A DNA stretch of 64,000 nucleotides, taken from the NCBI RefSeq assembly GCF_024692365.1, contig NZ_JAILMR010000130.1, forward strand, positions 1 to 64,000. The letters are read 5' to 3'. This document shows, piece after piece, positions 1 to 8,196 of the stretch (its first letter is position 1; every line of letters starts with the position of its first letter). A model generated the notes under the pieces. The model was not told the origin of the DNA and did not search any database. It saw only the letters and a program-made list of their open reading frames with translations. Source of the DNA: Ruminococcus sp. Its GTDB lineage: Bacteria; Bacillota; Clostridia; Oscillospirales; Ruminococcaceae. The position numbers and the translations under genes were made by a program.

Positions 1-735
1 GAGTGTTTCGCCTATCAGCACTGCATCAGCTCCGCCCTCTCGTACAGCTTTCATATCTGCGTTGGTGTTTATGCCGCTCTCGGATACGAACACGGCACCG
101 TCGGGAGCGTAGGGTCTCAGCTTTGAAGCTGTCGCAAGGTCTACCTCAAAGGTTTTGAGATTGCGGTTGTTAACACCGATGACCATGTCCTCACGGTCAA
201 GAGCGTAGCACTGCATCTCTTCTACTGTGTGCATCTCACCCAGTACGCTGAGCCCCAGTGTCTTAGCCAGCTTGAAAAGCCTGTCAAAATCAGGTATATC
301 CAGCACTGCCGCTATCAGCAGTACAGCATCTGCACCCAGGGCGGCAGCTTCAAATATCTGGTATTCATCAAAGATGAAATCCTTGCGCAGTATCGGGATA
401 TTCACAGCCTTGCGAATATCAGCAAGATATTGCGAACTGCCCTGAAAATAATGTTCTTCTGTAAGACAGCTTATTGCATTCGCGCCCGCCGCTTCGTACT
501 CTTTTGCAAAGTCCACAGGACGGAAATCCTCTCTTATCAGACCCTTAGAGGGTGAAGCTTTCTTCACTTCGCATATGCAGGAGAGCGTATCCTTTTTCAG
601 TGCCTTTTCAAGTGATAGGGGAGTGCGCTCTGTCAGCTGTATCTCAGCTCTGCGGCGCATCTTGTTCAGGGGACAGTGCTCCATTTCGTGCCTCAGCTGA
701 ATCCTGCGCTGAGCAACTATATCATCAAGTATCAT
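1..735 (-). CDS. trpC: Indole-3-glycerol phosphate synthase (3' end cut by window edge)
   Basis: TrpC closes the indole ring of tryptophan, converting CdRP to indole-3-glycerol phosphate in the cytoplasm. The minus strand translates without a stop from ATG at 735 (MILDDIVAQRR) to the window edge, 245 codons of a family usually about 255-265 long, so only a few C-terminal residues are missing. Family motifs visible: CEVKKASPSKG (phosphate/substrate Lys), ILRKDFIFDEYQI, GVNNRNLKTFEVD and VSESGI. It is absent from the ORF track because it runs off the edge. The start lies 4 nt after the trpGD stop, and its ribosome site (AGAGGA) lies in the last codons of trpGD, so translation is probably coupled. 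Confidence 0.95.
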   Translation of the reverse strand, partial: MILDDIVAQRRIQLRHEMEHCPLNKMRRRAEIQLTERTPLSLEKALKKDTLSCICEVKKASPSKGLIREDFRPVDFAKEYEAAGANAISCLTEEHYFQGSSQYLADIRKAVNIPILRKDFIFDEYQIFEAAALGADAVLLIAAVLDIPDFDRLFKLAKTLGLSVLGEMHTVEEMQCYALDREDMVIGVNNRNLKTFEVDLATASKLRPYAPDGAVFVSESGINTNADMKAVREGGADAVLIGETL

Positions 736-739
736 ATAT

Positions 740-2374
740 TTATCCTCTGTTTGTAAACTCGATCAGCTTGTTCAGCTGTGCCAGTGCCGCACCGCTGTCG
801 ATGGCTTCGCGTGCCATTCTTACACCTGCTTCGATGTTGTTTGCTTTGCCGCAGGCATAAAGCGCAGCACCTGAATTGAACAGTACGATATCTCTCTTAG
901 CGCCCTGTATCTCGCCCTTGAGTATGCCAAGTGTGATGGAAGCATTCTCCAGAGCGTCACCGCCGACGATATCAGATTTTTTAGCAGTAGTCAAACCAAC
1001 GTCTTCTGGTGAAAGTGTGAATCTTGTTATCTGACCGTTGTCTATCTCAGCGAAATATGTGGGAGCGGATATAGATATCTCATCAAGACCGTCACTGCCG
1101 TAAACTACCAGCGAGTGCTTAACACCCAGATTTTTCAGAACGTTTGCAACGATGTCGATAAGTCTTTCCTCGTAAACACCGATAACGTTGTATTCAGCAT
1201 TTGCGGGGTTAGCAAGAGGTCCGAGGATATTGAAAACTGTTCTGATACCGCTCTGTGCTCTTACAGGTCCCACGAATCTCATAGCCTTGTGATAGCTCTG
1301 TGCAAAGAGGAAGCATACGCCGACTTCATCTATGCAGGCAGCAGCCTTTTCGGGGGTTGAAGCTATCTTTACGCCGAGAGCTTCCAGTACATCAGCCGCA
1401 CCGCTTCTTGAAGAAACGCTTCTGTTGCCGTGCTTTGCCACAGCCTGTCCGCAGGCAGATACCACAAAGGAAGAAGTAGTGGAGATATTGAAGCTCTGAG
1501 CCAGGTCTCCGCCTGTGCCGACTATTTCAAGTACCTCGCTGTTGTGAGGAACTTTAGCCATCTTGTCTCTCATACCCTGAGCACAGCCTGTTATCTCGTC
1601 GATGGTCTCAACGTTCATTCTCATAGCAGTCAGCAGAGCGGCTGTCTGTGCGTTTGTAGCACGGTCGCCCATGATTATGTCGATAGCATCTCTTGCTTCC
1701 TCGCGGGTAAGGTGCTGACCGTCAACAACTTTAGAAATGTAAGACTTCAGTTCTGTTCTTTCGGAATCGGGAAGAACGTTGACCTGTGGTCCTGTGACCT
1801 CGATGCCTGCTATCCTAAGGAAGTTTGCGATTATAGCAGAGCCGTATTCCGTGAGTATGCTCTCGGGATGGAACTGTACGCCGTAGGTAGGGTGCTCGCG
1901 GTGTTTCAGTGCCATTATCTGACCTCTGTCATCTGTGCCGATAACTTCAAGGCAGTCGGGGAGAGTTTCTTTCTCAACTATCAGTGAGTGATATCTTGCA
2001 GCGTCCACCTTGTTTTTCAGACCCTTGAATATTGGCTGATCGTTGTCGATATCTATGGAAGTCTGCTTGCCGTGCATCTGTTCAGCTGCATGGATTATGT
2101 GTCCTCCGAAAGCTTCGGCTATGGACTGATGACCCAGGCATACTCCGAAGATAGGGAGCTTTCCGCTGAAATGTCTTATAGCCTCAACGGAGATACCTGC
2201 GTCCTTGGGATAGCAGGGTCCGGGAGATACTACCAGCGCCTGAGGGTCGAGCTTTTCGATCTCCTCAATGGTTATCTCATCGTTGCGTACTACCTTGATA
2301 TCGGGGTTAAGTACACCGATAGCCTGATAAAGATTGTATGTGAAACTGTCGTAATTATCTATCAAAAGTATCAT
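740..2374 (-). CDS. trpGD: Fused anthranilate synthase component II / anthranilate phosphoribosyltransferase
   Basis: A 544-aa fusion carrying two consecutive activities. Residues 1-190 are the TrpG glutamine amidotransferase (MILLIDNYDSFTYN start, nucleophile Cys in GVCLGHQ, His-Glu in VQFHPES), which supplies ammonia to TrpE. Residues about 205-544 are TrpD (GTGGD phosphoribosyl-diphosphate loop, NISTTSSFV, KHGNRSVSS), which transfers phosphoribosyl to anthranilate. The same architecture is known in enterobacteria and some Clostridia. It lies between trpE (18 nt upstream) and trpC (4 nt downstream) in one operon controlled by the upstream T-box. Both active sites look intact. Confidence 0.96.
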   Translation of the reverse strand: MILLIDNYDSFTYNLYQAIGVLNPDIKVVRNDEITIEEIEKLDPQALVVSPGPCYPKDAGISVEAIRHFSGKLPIFGVCLGHQSIAEAFGGHIIHAAEQMHGKQTSIDIDNDQPIFKGLKNKVDAARYHSLIVEKETLPDCLEVIGTDDRGQIMALKHREHPTYGVQFHPESILTEYGSAIIANFLRIAGIEVTGPQVNVLPDSERTELKSYISKVVDGQHLTREEARDAIDIIMGDRATNAQTAALLTAMRMNVETIDEITGCAQGMRDKMAKVPHNSEVLEIVGTGGDLAQSFNISTTSSFVVSACGQAVAKHGNRSVSSRSGAADVLEALGVKIASTPEKAAACIDEVGVCFLFAQSYHKAMRFVGPVRAQSGIRTVFNILGPLANPANAEYNVIGVYEERLIDIVANVLKNLGVKHSLVVYGSDGLDEISISAPTYFAEIDNGQITRFTLSPEDVGLTTAKKSDIVGGDALENASITLGILKGEIQGAKRDIVLFNSGAALYACGKANNIEAGVRMAREAIDSGAALAQLNKLIEFTNRG

Positions 2375-2392
2375 TTTAATTTACCCCCGTCC

Positions 2393-3868
2393 TTACAGTC
2401 TTGCCGCTTCCTTGACAGCATTTATAACCGCAAGAGCCTTGTTGCAGCTCTCTTCATATTCGTTTTCGGGAACAGAATCTGCGACTACGCCGCCGCCTGC
2501 CTGTACATAAGCCTTGTTGTTCTTGAAAAGTACCGTTCTGATAGCTATGCAGGTATCCAGTGAACCGTCAAATGCAAGATATCCGACTGTTCCGCCGTAC
2601 AGACAGCGCTTTGTGGTCTCCATCTCGTCGATTATTTCCATAGCCCTCACCTTGGGTGCGCCCGAAAGGGTACCAGCGGGCAGTACAGCCATCAGCGCGT
2701 CAAGAGGTTTCTTGTCCTCTCTGAGCTTGCCCTTAACATTAGATACTATATGCATTACCTTTGAGTATCTCTCAACCACCATCAGGTCGGTAACTTCAAC
2801 GCTTCCGAATTCGCTCACCTTGCCGATGTCGTTTCTGCCAAGGTCAACAAGCATTGTGTGCTCGGCTCTTTCTTTGGGGTCGTTGATGAGGCGCTGTTCG
2901 TTCATGATGTCCTCATCGTGGGTAGCACCGCGCTTTATAGTGCCTGCGATTGGTCTTGTGACTACTGTTCCTTTTTCAACGCTTACCAGCATTTCGGGAG
3001 AAGCACCTGCAAAAGCGTAATCTGCGTGCTTGAAGTAGAACAGATAGGGTGAGGGATTTGTTGAGCGAAGCATTCTGTAAACATCGAAGCTGTCGGGCGG
3101 GTTGTCCATCTCAAATCTCTGTGATGGAACTATCTGGAAGATATCGCCGTCCTTGATGTACTCCTTGGCCTTGCGTACATTTTCAAGGTACTGCTCCTTG
3201 CTTATATTTGACCTTACCTCGATATCATCGGGCATGGGCTTTCTCTTTTTGATTTCGGGCTGATAGCTCTTCAGTGCAACTACTATATCAAGAGCGGTCT
3301 GCTCGCAGGCAGCGTATTTGGCATCGATATCATCTGTGGAATTGATGTTGAGTATGATAACTGCCTTGTTGCTCAGGTGATCGTATGCCACCAGCTTTTC
3401 AAACATAAACAGATCTGCGTCAGCCATTCCGAGATCGTCATTGGGGATATTTGTAAGCTTCTTTTCAAAGTATCTTACCATATCGTAGGCGAAATATCCC
3501 ATCAGACCGCCTGTCAGCTTAGGATAGCTCTCAAATCTCGGGGACTTGTGCTCCTCGATGACCTTGGAAAGGAAACCGATAGGATCATCGGTATTTACTT
3601 CTACGGGAGCTTTGCCTGCCTGTTTGATAGTCATAACGCCGTTTCTCAGTTCGTATTCAGCCTTGGGATCAATGCCCACGTAGGAATATCTTCCCCACTT
3701 ATCCTTGTTGTCTACCGATTCAAGTATGAAGCAGTCCTCATACAGTTCGTGCAGGCAATTGAACAGTTGTATCGGAGTGCAGCTGTCCATCAGCAGTTCA
3801 TAGAAAACAGGAACTGTTTTGTAGCTCTCCAGATATTTTTTTACGTCTTCAAGATTCGGATACAGCAT
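2393..3868 (-). CDS. trpE: Anthranilate synthase component I
   Basis: TrpE makes anthranilate from chorismate, using ammonia from the TrpG half of the downstream fusion. The protein is 491 aa. It shows the N-terminal regulatory half (ESVDNKDKWGRYSYVG) and the chorismate-binding C-terminal half (RPIAGTIKRG, LPAGTLSGAPKVRAMEIID, YGGTVGY, IAIRT). The ORF track starts five codons earlier at 3883, but the GGAGG inside those codons is the ribosome-binding site for the ATG at 3868, so MLYPNLED is the likely N-terminus. First gene after the Trp T-box leader. Confidence 0.96.
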   Translation of the reverse strand: MLYPNLEDVKKYLESYKTVPVFYELLMDSCTPIQLFNCLHELYEDCFILESVDNKDKWGRYSYVGIDPKAEYELRNGVMTIKQAGKAPVEVNTDDPIGFLSKVIEEHKSPRFESYPKLTGGLMGYFAYDMVRYFEKKLTNIPNDDLGMADADLFMFEKLVAYDHLSNKAVIILNINSTDDIDAKYAACEQTALDIVVALKSYQPEIKKRKPMPDDIEVRSNISKEQYLENVRKAKEYIKDGDIFQIVPSQRFEMDNPPDSFDVYRMLRSTNPSPYLFYFKHADYAFAGASPEMLVSVEKGTVVTRPIAGTIKRGATHDEDIMNEQRLINDPKERAEHTMLVDLGRNDIGKVSEFGSVEVTDLMVVERYSKVMHIVSNVKGKLREDKKPLDALMAVLPAGTLSGAPKVRAMEIIDEMETTKRCLYGGTVGYLAFDGSLDTCIAIRTVLFKNNKAYVQAGGGVVADSVPENEYEESCNKALAVINAVKEAARL

Positions 3869-3904
3869 AGTGATTACCTCCATTGTTTAATATCCCAAAG
3901 CAAA

Positions 3905-3955
3905 AACGGCAATAAAAAAAGCCCCATCATCACACATGACTTCAGTCATGGGACG
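3905..3955 (-). terminator. Attenuator terminator of the trp T-box leader
   Basis: On the minus strand a CCCATGACTGAAGTCATG-type hairpin with a second CATCAT/ATGATG pairing leads to GGGGCTTTTTTTATT. It overlaps the 3' side of the T-box region, as expected for mutually exclusive terminator and antiterminator folds. Confidence 0.8.
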
Positions 3956-4222
3956 ATAGAACCGTGGTGCCACCCATTTTCCCGACAAAAAACTGTCGGC
4001 TCACAAGGTACGCACTCTTCGGAATGACCTAGAGATCAATACCCCTCCGCACTAACGTAGGGAACACGGCAGGAGATACTCGTAAAAACTTTCGCTCCGC
4101 TCCTCACAAATCCATTCACTGTATGCCCTTGTACTGTCTCACACCGACCGACAGCTCTCTGAAACGCCCTCAAACAGTTACTTACTTTTGCTCACAGGAT
4201 TTCGCATATCAAATTTTCTGTT
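3905..4222 (-). promoter_or_regulatory. T-box riboswitch leader, tRNA-Trp specific, upstream of trpE
   Basis: The leader ends with the antiterminator T-box GGTGGCACCACGG (about 3962-3974), followed by a GC-rich hairpin and a long U run, which is the competing terminator. The 5' part folds as a Stem I with an AGAG element and an apical CTGTC...GACAG arm. The specifier loop reads GTGAATGGAT, putting a TGG (Trp) codon at 4112-4114. The T-box UGGC would pair with a GCCA acceptor end, matching the G discriminator usual for tRNA-Trp. Uncharged tRNA-Trp is expected to stabilise the antiterminator and turn on trpE-trpGD-trpC. Pairings were judged by eye. Confidence 0.92.
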
Positions 4223-4226
4223 TTGC

Positions 4227-4255
4227 ATTATATTACTTTTTTGGTCATTTGTCAA
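4227..4255 (-). promoter_or_regulatory. Consensus sigma-A-type promoter of the trp operon
   Basis: The minus strand reads TTGACA (4250-4255), a 17-nt spacer, then TATAAT (4227-4232), a perfect match to the housekeeping consensus. Transcription would begin near 4220, at the start of the T-box leader. A strong unregulated promoter fits control by attenuation. Confidence 0.93.
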
Positions 4256-4306
4256 GGGGTTTTGAGAAATTTACCATGTTAACTTTTTGTGAACGCTGTT
4301 GAAGAG

Positions 4307-4722
4307 TATGCCAAGGAAGAGAGCTTTATCTCCCGCAAGATAAAGAAGCTATAAACCAATTTACAACCAAGAAAGATAATGCAGCGGATAAAAACTGCCT
4401 ACTAAAGCTAAAAAAGCCCCGCAACAAATATCGCCGGGCTTTCGTTAGTATGTTTGTCTCTCTGTCTTCGATTTGTTTAACCTTAATAACAGTACGACCC
4501 TTGTCATGGAAAAAGTGGTATAGTTCGGTACACGCTCGTATGTTTTGTTATTGCCCGCGCGTTTTTGGTATGAGTTCGTTTCGCTTTTAAACCTTAATCT
4601 GCATTTTAGTTTTGCACATTGATGATTGAGGGACTCCGCCAACAGTCAACAAAGTTGACTGTGCAAACATCCTCGCAAGCCTTTCGCGAAAGGCTTGACC
4701 CAAAGCTCTCTTCCTTGGCATA
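4307..4722. repeat. 416-bp gene-poor element bounded by a perfect 21-bp inverted repeat
   Basis: The sequence TATGCCAAGGAAGAGAGCTT(T) at 4307-4327 recurs inverted at 4702-4722 with no mismatch. Inside are a hairpin with 9-bp arms (ACAGTCAAC/GTTGACTGT, 4642-4662), a perfect 20-bp palindrome AAGCCTTTCGCGAAAGGCTT (4677-4696) and a terminator-like stem near 4413-4442. The only long ORF (65 aa, minus, 4445-4642) lacks a convincing ribosome site and family features. Terminal inverted repeats around a short noncoding body suggest a miniature transposable element or a remnant. I could not identify target-site duplications or a parent transposase. Confidence 0.55.
4413..4442 (-). terminator. Terminator-like hairpin inside the 416-bp element
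   Basis: AAAGCCCCGC and GCCGGGCTTT flank a short loop, and on the minus strand the stem is followed by TTTTTTAGC. No clear upstream gene would use it, so it may be a remnant or act on read-through transcription. Confidence 0.4.
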
Positions 4723-4756
4723 TCTTTCACAATGCTGAAAAAAATTCATAAATCAC

Positions 4757-4785
4757 TTGCAAATCTTCAGAAAATGAGTTATAAT
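4757..4785 (+). promoter_or_regulatory. Promoter of the AI-2E family permease gene
   Basis: TTGCAA (4757-4762), a 17-nt spacer and TATAAT (4780-4785) lie about 37 nt upstream of the gene start. Confidence 0.75.
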
Positions 4786-4821
4786 AAATAACAGTATTTT
4801 TTATCAATGAAAGGACAGATC

Positions 4822-6129
4822 ATGAAGTTTTATACAAACAAAAAGTACCAGACTATTGCAGTATATGCGGCGGTTGTGATTGCCGTTAATGTACTTCTGG
4901 TGCTGGCACTGAATAATATTTCGGATATACTCGACAGTATCTACAACATTTTTGTAGTCTTGCAGCCAGTGACCTGGGGCTTGATTATCGCGTTTCTCAC
5001 CAACCCGCTTATGGTGCGGACAAGCCGTCTGATAGGGAAACTCTACAAGACTGAGGAACAGAAACGCAAGTCTGCCGGATTCATAAAGGCGGTATCGGTC
5101 ATTATAACCGAGTTGATTTTCCTTGGTATAGTGACAGGTATCGTTGCAATAGTTGTCCCCGAACTTATTAAATCCGTTATGGAGATCTTTGATAATGCAG
5201 GCTCCATAGCTGAGAGCATTCAGAAGTGGATAAACAAGGTGTTCCGCAACTATCCTGCCCTTGAAACTGCGGCAACAAAGTGGCTGTCCGATTTCAATAC
5301 CGATGTGGGCACGATCTACGACAAGCTGAAACCTATGCTTGAAAATATCCTTTCGGGTGCATGGGGAATTGTCACCGTTGTCAAGAACTTCCTGCTGGGT
5401 CTTATAGTTTCGGTCTATATGCTTTGCAGCAAGGAAAAGCTTCTGGCACAGTTCAAAAAGATAATCATAGCCATAACCAAAAAGCGCACCTGCGAAAAGG
5501 TGATGGCAGGTTTCGAGCAGGCAAACACTGTATTTTCAGGCTTTATCACAGGCAAGATAATCGACTCGATAATTATCGGTCTGATATGCTTCATCGGTCT
5601 TACGATAATGAGTATGCCCTATGCTACGATGATCAGCGTTATGATTGGTGTTACGAATATCATACCTTTCTTTGGTCCTCTGATCGGTGCTATCCCCACA
5701 GGTCTGCTGATACTCCTTATCGAACCGCATAAATGTATAATCTTCATCATCTTCATCATAGTACTCCAGCAGTTTGACGGTAATATCCTTGGTCCTAAGA
5801 TTTTGGGAGATTCCACAGGTCTCCCGGGTTTCTGGGTACTGATGTCCCTGCTTCTTTTCGGAGGAATATTCGGATTCGGCGGAATGATTCTTGCAGTGCC
5901 GACTACCGCGCTTCTGTACAGCTTCATAAGAGGATCGGTTGAGGAAAAACTCCGCAAGAAGAAACTTCCTACAAGCACCGAATACTATATGAACGATGTT
6001 CAGCATCTCTATAAAAAGCCCCCCGAGCGCACGCCGCTCACTGCTGAGGAACTTCTCGCACTTGATATCCCGTCAATTGACGAGGTCAACGAAGTTGAAA
6101 AGGTAACACATGAGGAAACCGAAGCATAA
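4822..6129 (+). CDS. AI-2E family transporter (YtvI/PerM-like membrane protein)
   Basis: A 435-aa polytopic membrane protein of the PF01594 family, whose members include quorum-signal exporters and Na+/H+ antiporter-like permeases; the substrate here cannot be told. Hydrophobic segments lie near residues 10-30, 35-60, 80-105, 175-200, 235-300 and 305-370. The conserved loop GPLIGAIPTGLL and the GNILGPKILGDSTGLP signature are present. The ORF track begins at 4807, but AAAGGA sits within that extension and serves the ATG at 4822. It is monocistronic, with its own promoter upstream and a strong terminator downstream, and is separated from the spoIIIA operon. Confidence 0.9.
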   Translation: MKFYTNKKYQTIAVYAAVVIAVNVLLVLALNNISDILDSIYNIFVVLQPVTWGLIIAFLTNPLMVRTSRLIGKLYKTEEQKRKSAGFIKAVSVIITELIFLGIVTGIVAIVVPELIKSVMEIFDNAGSIAESIQKWINKVFRNYPALETAATKWLSDFNTDVGTIYDKLKPMLENILSGAWGIVTVVKNFLLGLIVSVYMLCSKEKLLAQFKKIIIAITKKRTCEKVMAGFEQANTVFSGFITGKIIDSIIIGLICFIGLTIMSMPYATMISVMIGVTNIIPFFGPLIGAIPTGLLILLIEPHKCIIFIIFIIVLQQFDGNILGPKILGDSTGLPGFWVLMSLLLFGGIFGFGGMILAVPTTALLYSFIRGSVEEKLRKKKLPTSTEYYMNDVQHLYKKPPERTPLTAEELLALDIPSIDEVNEVEKVTHEETEA

Positions 6130-6140
6130 GAATAAAACAC

Positions 6141-6176
6141 ATCGTCGTTGTCTAAACAGACAGCGGCGATTTTTTT
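6141..6176 (+). terminator. Rho-independent terminator after the AI-2E gene
   Basis: A 13-bp stem (ATCGTCGTTGTCT paired with AGACAGCGGCGAT, with two G-U pairs), a 4-nt loop and six T residues. Confidence 0.92.
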
Positions 6177-6178
6177 AT

Positions 6179-6207
6179 GCATATTCGTTGCGTCACGAGC
6201 ATATCTA
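6179..6207 (+). promoter_or_regulatory. Possible sigma-E promoter of the spoIIIA operon
   Basis: GCATATT (6179-6185) and CATATCTA (6200-6207) are separated by 14 nt. The Bacillus sigma-E consensus is roughly GKMATATT, 13-15 nt, CATACANT. The -35 element fits well and the -10 only in its CATA half. Position, just after the AI-2E terminator and 32 nt before the spoIIIAA start, supports it. Confidence 0.45.
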
Positions 6208-6238
6208 TTTACCATGGACAAGCAAAGGAGTGATAGAT

Positions 6239-7138
6239 TTGCACGATATTACAGCCCTTAAAAATGCGCTGAAACTTCTGCCCGAACATCTGGCGGATAT
6301 GATCGATAAACTTCCGCGGGACGTAATTTCCAAAGTCTGTGAGTTACGTCTGCGTTCAGGTAGACCTCTCGCGCTGACAATGACGAACAGCACGATTATC
6401 CCGAATAAAGATGTTATCGTTACGCCGAAAGACATCGAACTCACTGTCGCGAGGGCTTTCAGGTACTCAATGCACAGCAGTACGGCACAGCTATGCGAGG
6501 GTTATGCGGCTTGTTGTAATGGTGTTCGGGTGGGTATCAGCGGAATGGCTTCGGAAGAATGCGGAAAGGTCATGAATGTCAGGGATATTTCTTCACTGAA
6601 TATCCGTATCCCACGGGAGATGAAAGGCTGTGCTGAGGATATATTTCGACGATTCATGTACGAATGTCCCATATCACTGCTGATAGCGGGCGAACCATCA
6701 TCTGGTAAAACTACGTTTCTGCGTGATCTTGCAAGATTATGCGGTGGAATTTACAGAACAGTCATAATCGACGAACGCAGTGAAATTGCAGCCATGGTAT
6801 CGGGAGTACCCACAAACGATGTAGGCATCATGACAGATGTTTTCGACCGTTACCCGCGCAAAGCCGCCGTTGAGACAGCAGTACGTGTGATGTCACCGCA
6901 GGTGCTTATCTGCGATGAGATAGGTTCTGCGGAGGATATTGCATCTCTCGAATACGCCTGTAATTCAGGGGTAAAGCTGATTGCAACCTGCCACTGCGGA
7001 AGTATTTCGGAGCTGTCAGAAAAGCCGAACATATCTAAGCTTCTGGCAGATGGAATTTTTGACACTGTACTTTTGCTTAAAGACCGTACTGTAAGGAAAA
7101 TCCGAAAAGCAGGTGAGCTTCTTTGCTTGGCACGATAG
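6239..7138 (+). CDS. spoIIIAA: Stage III sporulation protein AA (ATPase)
   Basis: SpoIIIAA is the cytoplasmic ATPase of the SpoIIIA-SpoIIQ channel that links mother cell and forespore, resembling type II/IV secretion ATPases. The protein carries a Walker A loop (GEPSSGKTTFLRD), a Walker B (VLICDEIG) and the preceding IDERSEIA segment. The ORF track starts at 6110, overlapping the upstream gene and its terminator. The better start is TTG at 6239, preceded by AAAGGAG at 8-nt spacing, giving 299 aa, close to the usual ~305. First of eight spoIIIA genes. Confidence 0.94.
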   Translation: MHDITALKNALKLLPEHLADMIDKLPRDVISKVCELRLRSGRPLALTMTNSTIIPNKDVIVTPKDIELTVARAFRYSMHSSTAQLCEGYAACCNGVRVGISGMASEECGKVMNVRDISSLNIRIPREMKGCAEDIFRRFMYECPISLLIAGEPSSGKTTFLRDLARLCGGIYRTVIIDERSEIAAMVSGVPTNDVGIMTDVFDRYPRKAAVETAVRVMSPQVLICDEIGSAEDIASLEYACNSGVKLIATCHCGSISELSEKPNISKLLADGIFDTVLLLKDRTVRKIRKAGELLCLAR

Positions 7139-7596
7139 GGTGCATACTTCTGACAGCGGCGGGTGCGGCGGCAGGCGAGAACGCGGCGTATCAGCTTAAA
7201 AAGCGGGAGGGCGAGCTTCGTGAATTAAACAGCCTTATGTCGCAGATAGATATTTATCTGACTTCATGCCGTCTTGACACCGCGGGGATATTTGAACGCA
7301 TCTCCGCCGAAAAGGGAAGCTATAATGCTCTATTTAAATTACGTGATGTTAATATTACCGAATGTGTAGCTTCTCGAATTCGGACAAGCGGACTTGAAAT
7401 GTGTGAGCCGTTTGCCGACCTTATAGAAAAATTCGGTCATACGGACTTAGAAGGTCAGCTTGCACAGAACGCATTGTTTAACGTGGAAGTCAGTGCCGCA
7501 CTTGAAAAGGCTCACACCGCAAGAGAAAAATACACAAGGATATACAGAGCGGCGGGGCTTTCCGTTGGAGTGACTGCCGCGCTGATACTGATATAG
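7123..7596 (+). CDS. spoIIIAB: Stage III sporulation protein AB
   Basis: A 157-aa membrane-associated component of the SpoIIIA channel, resembling GspF-type secretion proteins. It begins with TTG at 7123 (AGGTGAG just upstream) and overlaps spoIIIAA by 16 nt. The hydrophobic N-terminus (LGTIGCILLTAAGAAAG) and C-terminus (AAGLSVGVTAALILI) flank a helical middle, and the LKKREGELRELNSLM stretch is typical of the family. The call rests strongly on operon position. Confidence 0.9.
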   Translation: MLGTIGCILLTAAGAAAGENAAYQLKKREGELRELNSLMSQIDIYLTSCRLDTAGIFERISAEKGSYNALFKLRDVNITECVASRIRTSGLEMCEPFADLIEKFGHTDLEGQLAQNALFNVEVSAALEKAHTAREKYTRIYRAAGLSVGVTAALILI

Positions 7597-7605
7597 GTGA
7601 AAATC

Positions 7606-7803
7606 ATGGAAATCGATCTCATATTCAAGATAGCCGCCGTGGGCATAATCGTGGCGGTGCTGAATCAGCTGCTGAAACGTGCCGAGCGGGACGAACAGGC
7701 GATGATGACAACACTTGCGGGGCTTGTTGTGGTGCTGATGATGGTTGTCAGCAAGATAGGGGAGCTTTTTGATACGATAAAAAGTATCTTCGGGCTTGGT
7801 TGA
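7606..7803 (+). CDS. spoIIIAC: Stage III sporulation protein AC
   Basis: A 65-aa membrane protein with two hydrophobic segments (residues ~6-20 and ~36-50) and the family stretch LLKRAERDEQAMMTTLAG. The ORF track uses GTG at 7597, but AGGTGA overlapping the spoIIIAB stop is the ribosome site for the ATG at 7606. Short length is normal for SpoIIIAC. It is required for mother-cell control of sigma-G in Bacillus. Confidence 0.93.
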   Translation: MEIDLIFKIAAVGIIVAVLNQLLKRAERDEQAMMTTLAGLVVVLMMVVSKIGELFDTIKSIFGLG

Positions 7804-8189
7804 TGAATATTGTTATAATATGCGCCTTTGCGGTGGTATCGGCGGTGATCTGCAAGACCGTCAGCAATGACCGCAGTATCGCCATTGTGCTGACCCTTGC
7901 CGCCTCTGCTGTGATATTCATGAAAGCCGTGGGTTCGCTTAGCAGCATTATTGCCGAGATGCGGTCGCTGTTTTTGGTACACAGCGGTACAGACCCTGAA
8001 TATATGCGTATACTGCTGAAAGGTTTGGGAATATGCTATATCACGAGTTTTGCATCAAGCATATGCCGTGACAGCGGAGAAGCGACTCTTGCGGAACAGA
8101 CGATTCTTGCAGGCAAAACCGCGCTTCTGCTTATCGCTCTGCCGATGCTGGAGACTTTGATAGGGATAGTAAAAACACTGCTTATGTGA
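7803..8189 (+). CDS. spoIIIAD: Stage III sporulation protein AD
   Basis: A 128-aa membrane protein related in sequence to SpoIIIAC (repeated GL-rich helices, KGLGICYITSFASSICRDSGE signature region). Its ATG at 7803 overlaps the spoIIIAC stop (TGATG), implying coupled translation; there is no strong separate ribosome site. Part of the forespore channel. Confidence 0.93.
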   Translation: MNIVIICAFAVVSAVICKTVSNDRSIAIVLTLAASAVIFMKAVGSLSSIIAEMRSLFLVHSGTDPEYMRILLKGLGICYITSFASSICRDSGEATLAEQTILAGKTALLLIALPMLETLIGIVKTLLM

Positions 8190-8196
8190 GGTCAAA

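Noticed and set aside
3377-4027. 216-aa plus-strand ORF
   Set aside because: Antisense to trpE and running into the T-box leader.
4445-4642. 65-aa minus-strand ORF inside the inverted-repeat element
   Set aside because: No convincing ribosome site, no recognisable domain and low-complexity basic composition; treated as noncoding element DNA.
4822-6129. AI-2E permease considered as part of the agr signalling system
   Set aside because: It lies 44 kb from the agr locus, has its own terminator, and the family has many members unrelated to signalling.
6110-6238. 43-codon N-terminal extension of spoIIIAA
   Set aside because: Overlaps the upstream gene end, its terminator and the likely sigma-E promoter; TTG at 6239 has a good ribosome site and gives the usual family length.
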